A program made the translations under genes and the position numbers. The notes beneath the pieces were generated by a model. The model was not told where the DNA came from. It did not search any database and worked only from the letters and a program-made list of their open reading frames with translations. Shown here one piece after another: positions 21,867 through 33,865 of a stretch of 64,000 nucleotides of DNA; position 1 is the first letter of the stretch; each line of letters opens with the position of its first letter. Source of the DNA: Manihot esculenta (taxonomy: Eukaryota; Streptophyta; Magnoliopsida; Malpighiales; Euphorbiaceae). The stretch is taken from assembly GCF_001659605.2 (NCBI RefSeq), contig NC_035170.2, positions 30,918,020-30,982,019 on the forward strand. The letters are read 5' to 3'.

Positions 21867-24677
21867 TTAAAACAAATATGGGTATTGCTGGAGCATAGAC
21901 TCCCGTGTCTCCCAGGTGCACTCCTCTAGATTATGGTGGTTCCACAAGACTTTCACCATCGGTGTCTCTTTGTTCCTCAGCTTTCTGATCTGTGTGTCCA
22001 GAATCCGTACTGGCTGTTCCACATAGGTGAGATCTCCTAGGATCTCTACATCAGGCTCACTGAGAACCTTACTCGGATCTGACACAAACTTCCTCAACAT
22101 AGAAACATGAAACACCGGGTGAATTCTCTCCATAGATGCAGGCAAATCCAGCTTATACGACACATTCCCGATCTTCTGCAGGATCTCAAAGGGACCAATG
22201 TATCGTGGAGCTAGTTTACCCTTCTTCCCAAAGCGAACCACTCCTTTCATCGGAGACACCTTTAGCAATACCATATCTCCCTCCTGGAACTCTATCTGCT
22301 TCCTACGGACGTCTGCATAGCTCTTCTGTCTACTAACAGCTGTCCTGATCCGTTCTCTGATAACAGGCACCAACCTGCTGGTAACTTCTACTAACTCTGG
22401 CCCTGCAAGAGCCTTCTCTCCTACCTCTTCCCAGCAAACAGGTGTTCGGCACTTCCTTCCATACAGAGCTTCATAAGGGGCCATCCCTATGCTAGCATGA
22501 TGGCTGTTATTGTAGGCAAACTCCACCAGAGGTAGATGCTGCCTCCAAGAACCGCTAAAGTCTAACACACACATTCTCAACATGTCTTCAATGGTCTGGA
22601 TGGTCCTCTCTGACTGACCGTCTGTCTGTGGATGGAAAGCAGTGCTGAAATCTAATATGGTGCCCATCTCAGCTTGCAGACTCCGCCAAAACCGGGAGAT
22701 AAACTGTGGTCCTCTGTCTGATACTATTGAGACTGGAACTCCATGCAGCCTCACTATCTCTTCTACATACACCTGCGCTAGCTTGTCCACAGAGTAGTTA
22801 CTCCTGACTGGAATGAAGTGAGCAGATTTAGTCAGTCTATCCACTATCACCCAGATGGAATCTAATCTGTTGGACGTCGCCGGTAACCCCACTACAAAAT
22901 CCATAGCTATGTTCTCCCATTTCCACTCTGGAATCGGCAGTGGGTTAAGCATTTCAGCCGGCTTCTGGTGTTCTAGCTTCACCCTTTGACAAACTTCGCA
23001 GGCGGACACATACTGTGCCACTTCTCTTTTCATAGCTGGCCACCAATACACTCTCTTCAAGTCTTGATACATCTTGGTGGCTCCAGGGTGAACATTATAC
23101 CTCGCATTATGAGCTTCCCTCATAATGTCTTCCTTCAGACTGCTGTCATCTGGTATACATAACCTCTTCCCGTACCGAAGAATCCCCTCACTGTCAAATC
23201 TGAACTCCGTACTGTTGCCAGACTGAACAGTCCTGGCAATCTTCACTAACTCAGGGTCCTCGTGCTGTTTCAGAGCCACTTGCTCTAGAAACACGGGTGT
23301 AACTCTCATCTGTGCTATCAAAGCACCCGTACCAGATAACTCCAACTGCAGCTCTTCATCTATAAGCCTGTAAAAGTCCTTCACCACCGGTCTTCTCGTC
23401 GCTGTAATGTGAGATAAACTGCCTAGTGACTTCCGGCTTAAGACATCAGCTACAACATTAGCTTTTCCCGGATGATACTGGATCTTGCAATCATAATCAC
23501 TGAGCAATTCAACCCACCGTCTCTGCCTCAAATTTAGCTCTCTTTGACTCAAGATGTGTTGCAAACTCTTATGATCTGTAAAGATCTCACATTTTACCCC
23601 ATAGAGGTAATGCCTCCATATCTTAAGTGCAAAGATAACAACTGCCATTTTCAGATCGTGTGTCGGGTAGTTCAACTCGTGCTTCTTCAACTGTCTTGAA
23701 GCATAAGCTATCACTCTGTCTCTCTGCATCAACACACAACCTAATCCCACTCGGGATGCATCACAATACACTGTGAAGTCTTCATCACTGATCGGCAGAG
23801 CTAACACCGGTGCTGAAGTCAACCGTCTCTTCAACTCTTCAAAACTTTCATCACATTCCTCAGACCACACGTACTTCTGATTCTTCCTGGTCAGTCTGGT
23901 CATAGGAGCAGCTATCTTCGAGAAGTCCTGAACGAACCTCCTATAATAGCCTGCCAAACCCAAAAAACTCTTGATCTCGGTAACTGTAGTGGGTGTAGGC
24001 CAGTTGGCTACTGCTTCTACCTTCTTGGGATCCACTGCTATACCTTCATCTGATACTACATGTCCCAAAAAGGAAATGCTCCTCAGCCAGAACTCACACT
24101 TGGAGAACTTGGCATACAAGCCATGCTCTCTCAAAGTCTGCAAGACTATCCTCAGATGATGGGCATGCTCTTCTGCATCTCTGGAGTACACTAGAATATC
24201 ATCTATAAAGACGATCACAAAGTGATCCAGGTACTCCCTGAAGACTCTATTCATGAGATCTATGAATGCTGCAGGGGCGTTAGTCAACCCAAACGGCATC
24301 ACTAGGAACTCATAATGCCCATATCTGGTCCTGAACGCTGTCTTGGGTACATCCTTTTCCCTAATCTTCAACTGATGGTATCCGGATCTCAGATCTATCT
24401 TAGAGAAACAACCTGCTCCTGCCAGCTGGTCGAATAGATCATCAATCCTGGGTAGAGGATACTTGTTCTTGGTAGTGACTTTGTTCAACTGCCTGTAGTC
24501 GATACAAAGTCTAAGAGATCCATCCTTCTTCCTGACAAACAGTACTGGAGCACCCCAAGGTGAGGTACTCGGGCGGATGAAACCCTTGTCTACCACCTCC
24601 TGTAACTGTTCTTTCAACTCTCTCAGCTCTGCTGGCGCCATCCTGTAGGGAGGAATAGAGATCGGTCTTGTACCAGG
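21867..24677 (-). pseudogene. Element A pol: RT, RNase H, integrase, chromodomain
   Basis: Downstream part of the polyprotein, open for 924 codons from 24641 to 21867. Reverse transcriptase has [24 protein letters not shown] and the catalytic FIDDILVYS near 24200. RNase H follows with DASRVGLG and TDHKSL. Integrase has the HHCC finger (C-x2-C in CEVCQ) and the D, D, E core ([22 protein letters not shown]). The C-terminal end has the chromodomain-like [16 protein letters not shown], thought in chromoviruses to steer integration to heterochromatin. The frame is separated from gag-protease by the hAT-type insertion at 24678-25616, which breaks the polyprotein. Without that insertion this half has no stops. 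Confidence 0.93.
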
Positions 24678-25616
24678 TAGGGATGTCAGGCGGGCGGGTT
24701 TTCGCGGGTACCCGATCCGCCCAAATCCTATTAGGACGGATTTGAGTTTTTATAAAACGGATTTGGGCGGGTTCGGGTTTGAAAAATTTTACCCGTTTCG
24801 GATTCGGGTAGGGTTCGGAATTAGGTAATCGGATACCCGTTACCCGAACCCGATTAACTATACTAACAAAACTAACCTAACCCTAATCCCTCATCCCATT
24901 TTTCATTTTACATATTGCTCTCTCTCTCTCCTCTCTGTCGGCGTCTCTCTCCCTGTTTCCCTTCCCTCTCTCCCCATTTCACTGACGATGACTGTCGACA
25001 GCTCAAATCGGCAACGCCTCCTTTCTCTCCCAGCGATGATAAATCTTCTCTCCAGTCAGAGCGTTATCTCCTTCTCTCTCTAGTCGGTGACATCTCCCAG
25101 CGACATCCCAGTCGACGATAAATATTTTCACTCCAGTGGCGACATCTCCCACTTCCGAGACAACTCTTCTCTCTCCTCGGTCGGCATCGACGACATCTCC
25201 TTCTCTCTTCCGATTGCACTTGCCTCTCCCTAATCGGCATCAGCGACATCTCCTTTGACTGAAACTCTCTTCAGGTTTGCTATTTGATTATGCGTTGCTT
25301 TCTCTTCTCCTGAAACAGTTCACTGCTTTGATACTGAATGGATTTTGCTTTTGATTTTTTATCCGTTTACTTCCCTACTACTTTGATACTGGATGGATTT
25401 TGCTTTTGATTTTTTATCATTGAATTGAATTAAAAAAAATCGGGTTCGGTCGGGTTCGGGTATTTTGCGGGTATTGTTAAACGGATTTGGAACGGGTACG
25501 AGTAATAAAATTAAAATACTAAACGGATTTGGAACGGGTTCAGAAATTTTATATATAATCGGGTTCGGATTTGGGTAATCTTAATTTCGCGGGTACCCTA
25601 CCCGTTTACATCCCTA
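24678..25616. mobile_element. Non-autonomous hAT-type DNA transposon nested in element A pol
   Basis: 939-bp insertion flanked by perfect 8-bp duplications GTACCAGG (24670-24677 and 25617-25624); related element B shows the uninterrupted sequence. The short terminal inverted repeats begin TAGGGATGT at both ends. Subterminal zones carry many CGGGT/ACCCG motifs in both directions, a familiar hAT feature. No transposase is encoded. The middle (about 24910-25270) is CT-rich, with recurring CGACATCTCC and a possible AG|GT exon edge near 25274. A 50-60 bp direct repeat lies at about 25320-25420. The middle may be a relic of the parent transposase gene or captured host sequence; I cannot decide. Confidence 0.9.
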
Positions 25617-27775
25617 GTACCAGGCATCAATTCAATCTCGAACTCTATTTCCCTATCAGGTGGTAGTCCTGGAAGCTCTTCAGGAAACACATCTGGGAAT
25701 TCTCTAACAACTGGTACTGTGGATGGTTCCCTAACTTGCTTGTCTAGCTCTCTTACATGAGCTATGAACCCCTGACATCCTCTCCTCAACAACCTGCGAG
25801 CCTGAAGGGCTGATATCAAACCCTTAGGTGTCCCCCTCCTATCTCCTCTGAAGACACATTCTGACCCATCCTGGTCTCTGAAACTCACTACCTTGTCTCT
25901 GCAGTTCAAGGTAGCATCAAACGTAGATAACCAATCCATCCCTAGAATGACATCAAAATCTGTCAACTCTAGAACCACTAGGTCGGCTGGAAGGTATCTA
26001 CCCTCTATACATACTGGACTGAACTGACAGACTGACTCTGCCAATGATGGGTCACATCTGGGTCCACTAACCCAAAGAGGACACTCTAACTCTGAGACTA
26101 TCAAACCCAACCTCTCTGCGGCTCTAGAAGCAATGAAAGAGTGAGAAGCACCGGGGTCCATTAAAGCATACACCTCTGAACACCCAATGATGAGATTACC
26201 TGACACCACAGTGTTCGACGTGTCTGCCTCCTGTTGAGTCATGGTGAAAATCCGTGCTGGGGCTGACGGACCTGCACCTCGGGAACCCATCCCTGATGAA
26301 GAGGCTGCCCCTCTTCCTCTGCCTCTGCCACTGCTCTATGGTATGGCTGAAGCTGCTGGCTGTGCTACACTGCCCGAAGTCATCTGCTGGGACGGTGCAA
26401 CCAAAGTCGCCTGAGGATATTCCCGTGCCATATGTCCTTCTTGCCCACATCTGTAGCAGGCTGTAGTCCCCATCAGACAAACCCCTCTGTGTAGCTTTCC
26501 ACACTTCTTACATACTTGACTACTCGTGCCAGAGCTGGTGCCGCTACCCATTCCCAGACCAGATCTAATCTTGTTCCAGAACTTTCCTCTTTTACCTCTT
26601 GCCTTCATCCCCTTCTTGCTGCTCATAGCTGTTGTACTCTGAGAGGAGGATTCCAACTTGGAACCTGAAGACTGTGCCTTAGGCTGTTTAACTGTTCCCT
26701 GTAAAATGGCACTTGCCTCCATCTTCCTGGCTGCATCCACAATAGAGTGGAAGCTCTCCTTCTCTGCTGGAAGGATCAAGGAGAAATACCTAGGGTGGAG
26801 TCTTGTGGCATATCTCCTTGCCTTCTTCTGATCCGTATCATATGCCTGACCCACATAGGGTAACAATTCCAGGAACTTATCTGTATATTCATCCACTGAC
26901 ATCTCCTCTGTCTGCCTTAACTGCTCGAACTCTACAACCTTCATCTCCCTGGAACTGTCAGGAAAAGCCCACCCAGCAAATTCATTGGCGAACTCTTCCC
27001 AAGACATGTTGTCTATTCTGGAGTCCACATAGCTCTTGAACCATTCTCTGGCCTTCTTACACTTCAATGTGAACCCTGCCATTTCAATGGCCCTGTGATC
27101 ATCAGCTCCCAACTCACTTGTGATCATCCTGACCGCACTTAGATACTCAAAAGGATCATCTCCCGTGTTGAACTTAGGAGCATCCAACTTCAAATACTCC
27201 GTCATCTTCACCTTACTCCCCTCCGAGGTACTAGGCTGCTGTGCTTCAACAACCACTGGAGCTACTGGTTCAGGTGGTGGAGGTGGTGGAGGTACTGCTT
27301 CTCTTGGTTCAGGTTGTGCTGAACTTGTTGGATATTGTGGGGGTGGGTACATGGAATAAGGTGGATAAAAGGGAGGATAAGGCATGTAAGGCATATAGGG
27401 TGGATATGGGGCAAAGCTAGAGTAATCCGACGTACCTCCCATCGGATACCCGGGGTCCTGTGAAAAGGGTGGATAGCCATATCCTGAGGCCTGTGCGCCT
27501 CCTTGGGACTCCCCCATACCTTCCTCCGTCCTTCCCACACTCATGCTTGCATCTCTGCTCTGTTCAACACCTCTAGCTTCTCTTACTTCCTCTGATCTTC
27601 CTCCTCTAGCTACTCCTCTTCTGCTCTCGTCAGAAGACCTTCTAGGGTCTCGTGACGTTCCCTCACTGCTTGACCTGTGTCTCCTTGCCCTTGGCAATGC
27701 AGGAGGACGAGCAGCTGTACCCTCACTTTCAGGTGGGACTCTAGTCAATCTTGTGGATCGACGAGTTCCTCGCAT
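25617..27775 (-). pseudogene. Element A gag and protease
   Basis: Upstream part of the polyprotein, read from 27775 (MRGTRRS). Gag core has FEYLSAVRMITSELG and REWFKSYVDSR. It is followed by a CX2CX3HX3C motif (CKKCGKLHRGVC) and the main zinc knuckle CYRCGQEGHMAREYP. The last knuckle Cys is Tyr here (codon near 26417-26419); B has Cys. A nonsense TAG at 26336-26338, where B has CAG, separates gag from protease in the same frame. The protease has LMDPGASHSF at the catalytic site and ILGMDWL. It runs into the hAT-type insertion at 25616. The proline/tyrosine-rich linker at about 27270-27440 is low complexity. Confidence 0.93.
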
Positions 27776-28018
27776 CTTACTCTCTGAAAACAACACATAA
27801 CATAACACATCAGCACATATAGTCCATGTGAAACACATGAACCTCAAGCATACATCACATATCATATAATGCACATGCATGAATCATGGCATTTCACATC
27901 ATCATCAAGTAGACAGGACTGACATCCTATCCTAGTGGACATGTTTTCCTATTGTGCTTGACCAACTAAACTTCAAAGAGCCCATCTTTCTCTATAGGTC
28001 CGATCATACGAACCTCGT

Positions 28019-28030
28019 GCTCTGATACCA
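28019..28030 (-). other. Element A primer binding site (initiator Met tRNA)
   Basis: Minus-strand TGGTATCAGAGC three bases inside the 5' LTR, complementary to the 3' end of plant initiator tRNA-Met. This is the usual primer of this lineage. Confidence 0.92.
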
Positions 28031-28033
28031 CTC

Positions 28034-30113
28034 TGTAACAGCCCGGAAACCGAACTATTACCGGCGCTAGGATCCAGATCGGCTTAAGGCTGCCGGGACC
28101 CGTAGCAAGCCTACTGTGACCTCTGTGTACCTGTGAAAACTCATACATGATCATACATCTTCTGTAAAAATTAAAATCTTTTCTTCCTTTTTCCAAGGCT
28201 TAACCTGTGCATACTATACTTTACACCATAAACCCCTACTAGAGCCCTCATCATAGCTCTAGGCGGGCTAAACTCATCATGTGTTAAGCCTGGTTTTCAC
28301 ATGCATACCATGAAACATTTTTATAAAAGTGATCATGTACACAACAGAATATCATCATTTCTTACTAGTCAAGCACAATCTATACACTATACATCATCAT
28401 TATCTCTTTACAATTACATGTCCATTCTAGCTATTACATAATCTTCAGATCTTCTATACCCTGCTAACCTCGCTCTGGACTCTGAACCTGCAAAACTGGG
28501 GTTAAGGGAGAGGGATGAGCTATACTAGCCCAGTGAGCAGAACTATAAAACAAGTGATAAAATTATGCTTTCATGGAATGCATCATAACACAGTTATATC
28601 AACGTCTGTTACATCATCCGTATGGGTTCACGCAAGCGTTCTTCCCCAGAGAGTTCACGCAAGCGTCCTTCCTCTCACGGAATCATCATCATTTCATCAG
28701 CACAGAATAATGCAATGCATCATCTTCGTGAATTCTAATGCAAACAACCTATAACATCATCATGATGCATGAAACATGATAAAAGTATGTGATTTTCCAT
28801 ATTAAAATAGTTAAGTTTAGTTCCACTCACCTTTGGCTGACTCTAATCTAACTCTGCAGGTTCTGAAGCAGTGCTCACTGCTGCTCTCTCTGGTTCCTCT
28901 GGTCCGTTCCTACACAGGTGGACTTATATGAGGTACCAAATTAACATAAGAACGACTCTAAGAAACTCCCCAAAACCCCTCTAAAAGATCCTAAAACAAC
29001 CACATAAAGCATGCAAAATAAGGCTGGACGGGGCACTTTCGACGGCAGGTTCGGCGGCCGAAAGTCCAGTCCAGAGACGAAACTCATGCACTTTCGGCGG
29101 CCGAACCTCTACTTTCGGCGGCCGAAAGTCCCTTTACCCTCCTTCGGCATCCGAAAGTCTCGTCCAGAGACGAAACTCAACTTTCGGCGGCACTTTCGGC
29201 GGCCGAACCTTGCCTCCAGAGACGAAAGTCCAAATTTTCGGAAGCAAGCTTTGGCAGCCGAAACTGCCTCCACAAGGGGTTCGGCGGCCGAACCTCTCTT
29301 CGGCGGCCAAACCTGGCCTTGCCCGAAGGGCAGAGACTTGCTCTGCTTCATGCAAACTTCTCCCCAACTCCTCTCAACATGCATACCAACTTCTCTCAAC
29401 TAGCATATACTCAAGTATATGCACAAAGGGGTCTAAAACTAACCTATAACCCCAAACAAACTTAGCACATAACACTTAAACATACTTAAACACAACATCT
29501 CCACATAAACCTCATCTAACCTAATCATGCATACTACCCATAAAACTTCCATAAAACCTTTAAAAATCATCAAAGAAGCTCAGGATCTTCACTTACCTCT
29601 TAAAGAACTTGAGGATGAAGGATCCTAACGTGGAGTTGTGAAGAAATCTACTCTCCAAGCTCCAAACTTCAAAACTTGGTTATTTTGCTCAAAACCTTCA
29701 AAACATGCATAAACTCTTCAAAACCTTGAAAGATTTAATGAAAATCATGAAAAACATAAAAGTCAACATGGAGAGGGTTTGGCTCACCTCTGGCTGCTGG
29801 TGAAGGAGAAAATATCTCCCCATCACCGACCTTTGGCCCTTTTATAGGTGGCTGGCCAGACCACCTTCAGCAGCCGAACGTGACGCCTAAACCATGCAAG
29901 GTTCGGCGGCCGAAAGTGACCTTCGGCGGCCGAACATGTGCATTTCTCCCAAATTGCTTTTCTTTCAAAACTCAATCCTTTTAACTCTCTAAAACATTAA
30001 AACATCTTAAAACATCTTAGAAAACATATGTACTACCCTTCTAGAGGGTTCCGACACCCGAGATTCCACCGGACTACAGGAATTCCGATGCCGGTCTCTA
30101 GCCGGGTATTACA
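28034..30113 (-). repeat. Element A 5' LTR (right), with promoter
   Basis: 2080 bp. In the element's sense the TATA box is at 29848-29837. TTCGG-N3-CCGAA sites start at 29902 and 29922 (20 bp apart), with a decayed one at 29866. A second palindrome cluster lies in the transcribed leader (about 29035-29310). Conserved AG|GTGAG / AG|GTAAG donor-like sites follow the start region. Confidence 0.93.
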
Positions 30114-31699
30114 AATATCATATGACCTTGTGAATAGTGGTTTAAAAACAATATAGAAGATTTTGGAAGAGAACTAATACTCTTTGACAGATTTACAGGT
30201 GAAGATGGTAATGATACTTACAAATTCAGTTCGCTTTGAAAGAATATGCATTGGTTGTGTGGGAGGAAGAATCCTTAACTTTTTTAATCTTTCATTGAGT
30301 GGACAGACATCGTTTAAGGTTGCAAATCTAAGAGCTGCTCTTTTCTTGTTCTTTTCACAAGTGTCTTCATTAGTGAGCATCCATAAAAAGTAGTGAGCTA
30401 TTTCACTTGTGGGAACTACCAATGGGAAAGCAGAAAGCTTATACTCTCTCTATCCATGTGCTAATCCTTGTAGGCATTCAACAGATACTGGAACCTCAAC
30501 AACTCCCTCTGGGGGAACGAAGCAGAAATTCTTACATTTTTGAAAGGTATAATACCATTTTATAACTTTTCCTCACCAGCATTATGCTTAAGTTACAATC
30601 AGCATTCTGTAATGAAATATCCATTGATTTAGTTTTTCACCGAGTGGACAAATATCTCTTACGATAGCAAATTGAAGAGCTCCTTTTTTTTTCTTTTTCA
30701 CAAGTGTCATCATTATAGAGATGTGCATCCATCAGAAGTCCTGGGCTATTCACTTATGGCGAACTGCCACTGAGAAAGCAGAATGCTTCTTATAGAAACA
30801 TGATGGTAAAAGAATCCAAACTTCCTCTCTCTCCTTAAGTACTTTCCTCTTCATTTTCTTATATGCCTCGGCTTTTATTTTATAGGCTCAAAGAATCGCA
30901 TGCTTTTTCTGATATGTTGACTTGGAGCAGACATTCATTCTTGGAGTTCCATTTAGTTGAACTCCTCCTCATTGGAAGCTCTCCAAGGCCACACCAAAAC
31001 CCCAGAAGGGCTTCAGCTCATTACCGCTCTGCAATTAATGCCTCAGAATTGGAAGCTGTCAGGCTTTGTTGTTTCATATCCCTCTGATTAGAAGAATCAT
31101 GGTGGAGAGATGGTTCTTTTTCTGATTCTTCAAGTCTTCCCCTTCCAGAAACTATTGGAAGCATTTCTGGACTAGAAAGGGAGATGGTTGTCCCTGAATT
31201 CTTACCATTTCATCACTTGCTAGTCTTGCTGAAGTTACACATGCATTCATTATGAGGGAATTTCATGGAGATTCTGAGGAGCCAAAGCTGAACATTTTAA
31301 TTCAGCCGCTCGTTCATTGGCTAGATGTCATCTAGCTGGCTAGAAGTTCAATAGATTATTTGGATTCTGAAGGCTTGGTTTAGCTAATGTTTACATGTGC
31401 CAATGAACTGTAAATTTCAGATTTTCTTTTTTAATGTATTGTATTTTCTTTACACCTGTAAATATAATCATTCATCCAAAAATAAAGTATAAAGCATGCT
31501 GCAAATTTTCTATGTTTTAGCTTTTATATAACCAAAATTGAATTTGCTAATTATATTTATTTGCATATTGAAACCTAAACTTTAATAATGAAGAAATTCA
31601 GTGGACTCCCCAATTCCAATAATTTGAAAGGGGATTTTCCAATCTCACCATAGACTTTGCCGATGTAGGAAACCATTCCCACCAAACAAGGAGCTGGCC
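30114..31699 (+). other. 3' flank of CNL copy 3, right of element A
   Basis: Begins with AATAT, the right target duplication, and continues the tail homologous to 12526-13650. It holds the block at about 30495-31155 that copy 2 lacks. No coding gene is supported; short open frames at 30184 and 30863 have no recognisable domain. Confidence 0.6.
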
Positions 31700-31946
31700 G
31701 CCGTTGCACCGTCTTCCTTCCCTGGAATCTCTCTATCTGAGTCAATTTGATTCTCTGAAGTATATACTAGACAAGGATAATTCTTTTATCTTTTCATCTG
31801 CATCAGCAATCACATTCTTCCCATCTTTCAAGATTCTTGCACTTGCATGTTGCCCTAATCTCAAAGGTTGCCTTGCCCCCGATTTGTCTGAAACATGCAG
31901 ACACGATACTGCTGTACGTCCCAAATTGTCAGATAGATTGGCTTGA
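31700..31946 (+). pseudogene. LRR relic downstream of CNL copy 3
   Basis: An 80-codon open piece with LPSLESLYLSQFDSLKYI, SSASAITFFPSFKIL, CCPNLKG and LSETCRHD, matching the LRR part and C-terminus of CNL proteins with the middle missing. It is the counterpart of the relic at 13668-13890, in the same position relative to the gene. Confidence 0.75.
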
Positions 31947-33271
31947 GCACGGCCATAATTTATTGGAAGAAGAAGGAGGCTCTTCTGCTTTGACGTGTTA
32001 GTACTATAATTCATTGACTGAAATTGGCTATAATTTTGTAATTTTGTATGTGATACTTTGACTGAAATTGGCTGATTTTCTACCAAATTGATGCAATCTT
32101 GAACTTGCAGTTTTCAGTATGCTTATCTCTTTTTGGGACTTTAACTCACTGTTTGCAAGTTGTCCCTTTAAATTCAATGCTCCATTGATTATCAGTTTCA
32201 GAAGCTCATCCTTTCCTTCAACCAATAATCAAGATTCTGTCTCAGTCCATTGCAATATCAGCGTCCAATTTAATGCCTAATACTAACTTCTCTTCTTAAA
32301 AAAACATTATAGATATAATGACTTATTTACTCATTTTATAAAATATCAAAGACCAAAATTATTATAGATATAGTGACTTATTTATATTGTGAGATAAATA
32401 TATAAATAAGTCTATAATAAAATATTATGAAATTTTTTTTTACTATTTCATAATAGTATTAATTTATTAATTTTATAACTTTTTAAAATTATATCTATTA
32501 TAATCTAATTAATAAATGTTATATATTTTTATTTATATGATGTGAATAATTATATAGAATAAATATATATAGTTAACTAAAATTATTATAAAAAAATATT
32601 AATTATGATAAAATATAAAACAATTCAAAAATTATTAGAATTACCTGTATAAAATATTATCAAACTAAAATTTTATTTTATTTAAATAATTTATTAAAAA
32701 ACTATATAATAAAAAGTAAAATAGGTTTTTAATACAATTAAAATTACAATTTTTTAACCGTCAAATTATTAAATTTAAATTATTATAGTTTATTATATAA
32801 TAATTGTAGTAATTTTAATCTCTTTTCTTTCTATAAAAATGTAATCCTCATATGTCTATCCTATGTAAAATCCATTGGAACGATCTTAATTCTCCACACA
32901 ATTTTATTTTATTTATTTTCCAATGATTAGTGTTTAATTTTTTTTTTTTTTTATTGTTTTCTTAGCATGAGATATATGGTTTACAATCTTTCTGGTCAAC
33001 TGAATAATTTTGGATAGATAGAAATTGGATGAGAGTAATTTAAATGTTAGAATTCTTTGATTCACATGATTCTCTTTTTTCTATCGCTAGCACCACTGTT
33101 ATAATCGTTATTCATCATTATTAAAATTTAGTAAATTTTATTTTTTAAAAAATATAATTATTTGAATAAAATTTATTATTGAAAATTAATAATACATGAT
33201 AATAAATACTAAAATTTTTAATTTATTTAATACAATAAAATTTGTTGATGCATGACTTTATAGTTGATTAA
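31947..33271. other. Spacer, AT-rich from about 32290
   Basis: To about 32360 it is the end of the duplicated tail. Beyond that it is AT-rich DNA with no gene, repeat boundary or RNA gene that I can see, up to the Tat-type LTR. Confidence 0.5.
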
Positions 33272-33783
33272 TGATGACCGCTGGATTTCCCTACCCCCAA
33301 TCCTGGGCCTAGATTACGGCCACAGCTCATGAAAGGAAGGCCCGTACGCCCTCTCAAATAAAACAGGCCCGGATCATCAGACCATTGAGGCCAGACTCCA
33401 CTAGATTCTTCCTCATCGAGATCGGCCCAGCCCGTATAACCTCCCCACGGATTCCTTCTTCTCCTGGGTTCAGCGTTCAGCCCAGCTCTCGGCCCAGCCC
33501 ATAATCCAGAACGAGACTCGTTGTACAGCGTGGCAGATCTGCTCGAGTGTATGCACGGGGGAGAATCAGAGGCCGTTACGCATGGAGCAGGCGCCTGATA
33601 TCCTCGTACGCCCATATCTGTATGGCAGAGACGCGTGGTCCAATCAGGGAAGAGCTGTTATACGTCACCAGCAAGCAGAAAGAAAAGGATAAAAGGGATA
33701 CCCCTTTAGAGAGATAGGCCAAGTTTTATTCTTCAATACACAAACCCTTGTAAAACCCTATTCTATTGGATCTCAAATCATCA
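33272..33783 (+). repeat. Tat-type 5' LTR
   Basis: About 512 bp, from TGATGA to TCATCA immediately before the PBS. It is GC-richer than the flanking spacer, and its start is set by the terminal match and the composition change. The open frame on its minus strand is not a gene. Confidence 0.7.
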
Positions 33784-33785
33784 AT

Positions 33786-33803
33786 TGGCGCCGTCTGTGG
33801 GAA
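33786..33803 (+). other. Tat-type primer binding site
   Basis: TGGCGCCGTCTGTGGGAA two bases after the LTR, a PBS wording characteristic of plant Tat/Ogre-type elements. Confidence 0.8.
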
Positions 33804-33865
33804 AACGATGGAGATCTTTTCATCACCGGAGTTTTCACTCTTAACAAAACCCACTGAGATCCACG

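Larger units (their letters stand above)
19706..30113 (-). mobile_element. Element A: full-length Ty3/gypsy Tekay-type chromovirus
   Basis: About 10.4-kb LTR retrotransposon on the minus strand. The terminal LTRs read TGTAACAG...GGTATTACA on the plus strand and are flanked by identical AATAT duplications (19701-19705 and 30114-30118). The empty site is visible in the paralogous tail near 12520. It has a PBS matching initiator-Met tRNA, a polypurine tract, and gag-protease-RT-RNase H-integrase in one reading frame with a C-terminal chromodomain, which is the Tekay/Del plan. By eye the two LTRs differ at about twenty places including small indels, so it is not brand new. Coding capacity is damaged (separate entries), and a hAT-type transposon is nested inside. 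Confidence 0.95.

Noticed and set aside
22136..22336. Short plus-strand frames across element A and B pol (also 23971, 40684, 42518, 43489)
   Set aside because: Shadows antisense to well-supported pol domains.
33268..33615. 115-codon minus-strand open frame
   Set aside because: Lies within the Tat-type LTR and shows no domain; an LTR artefact.
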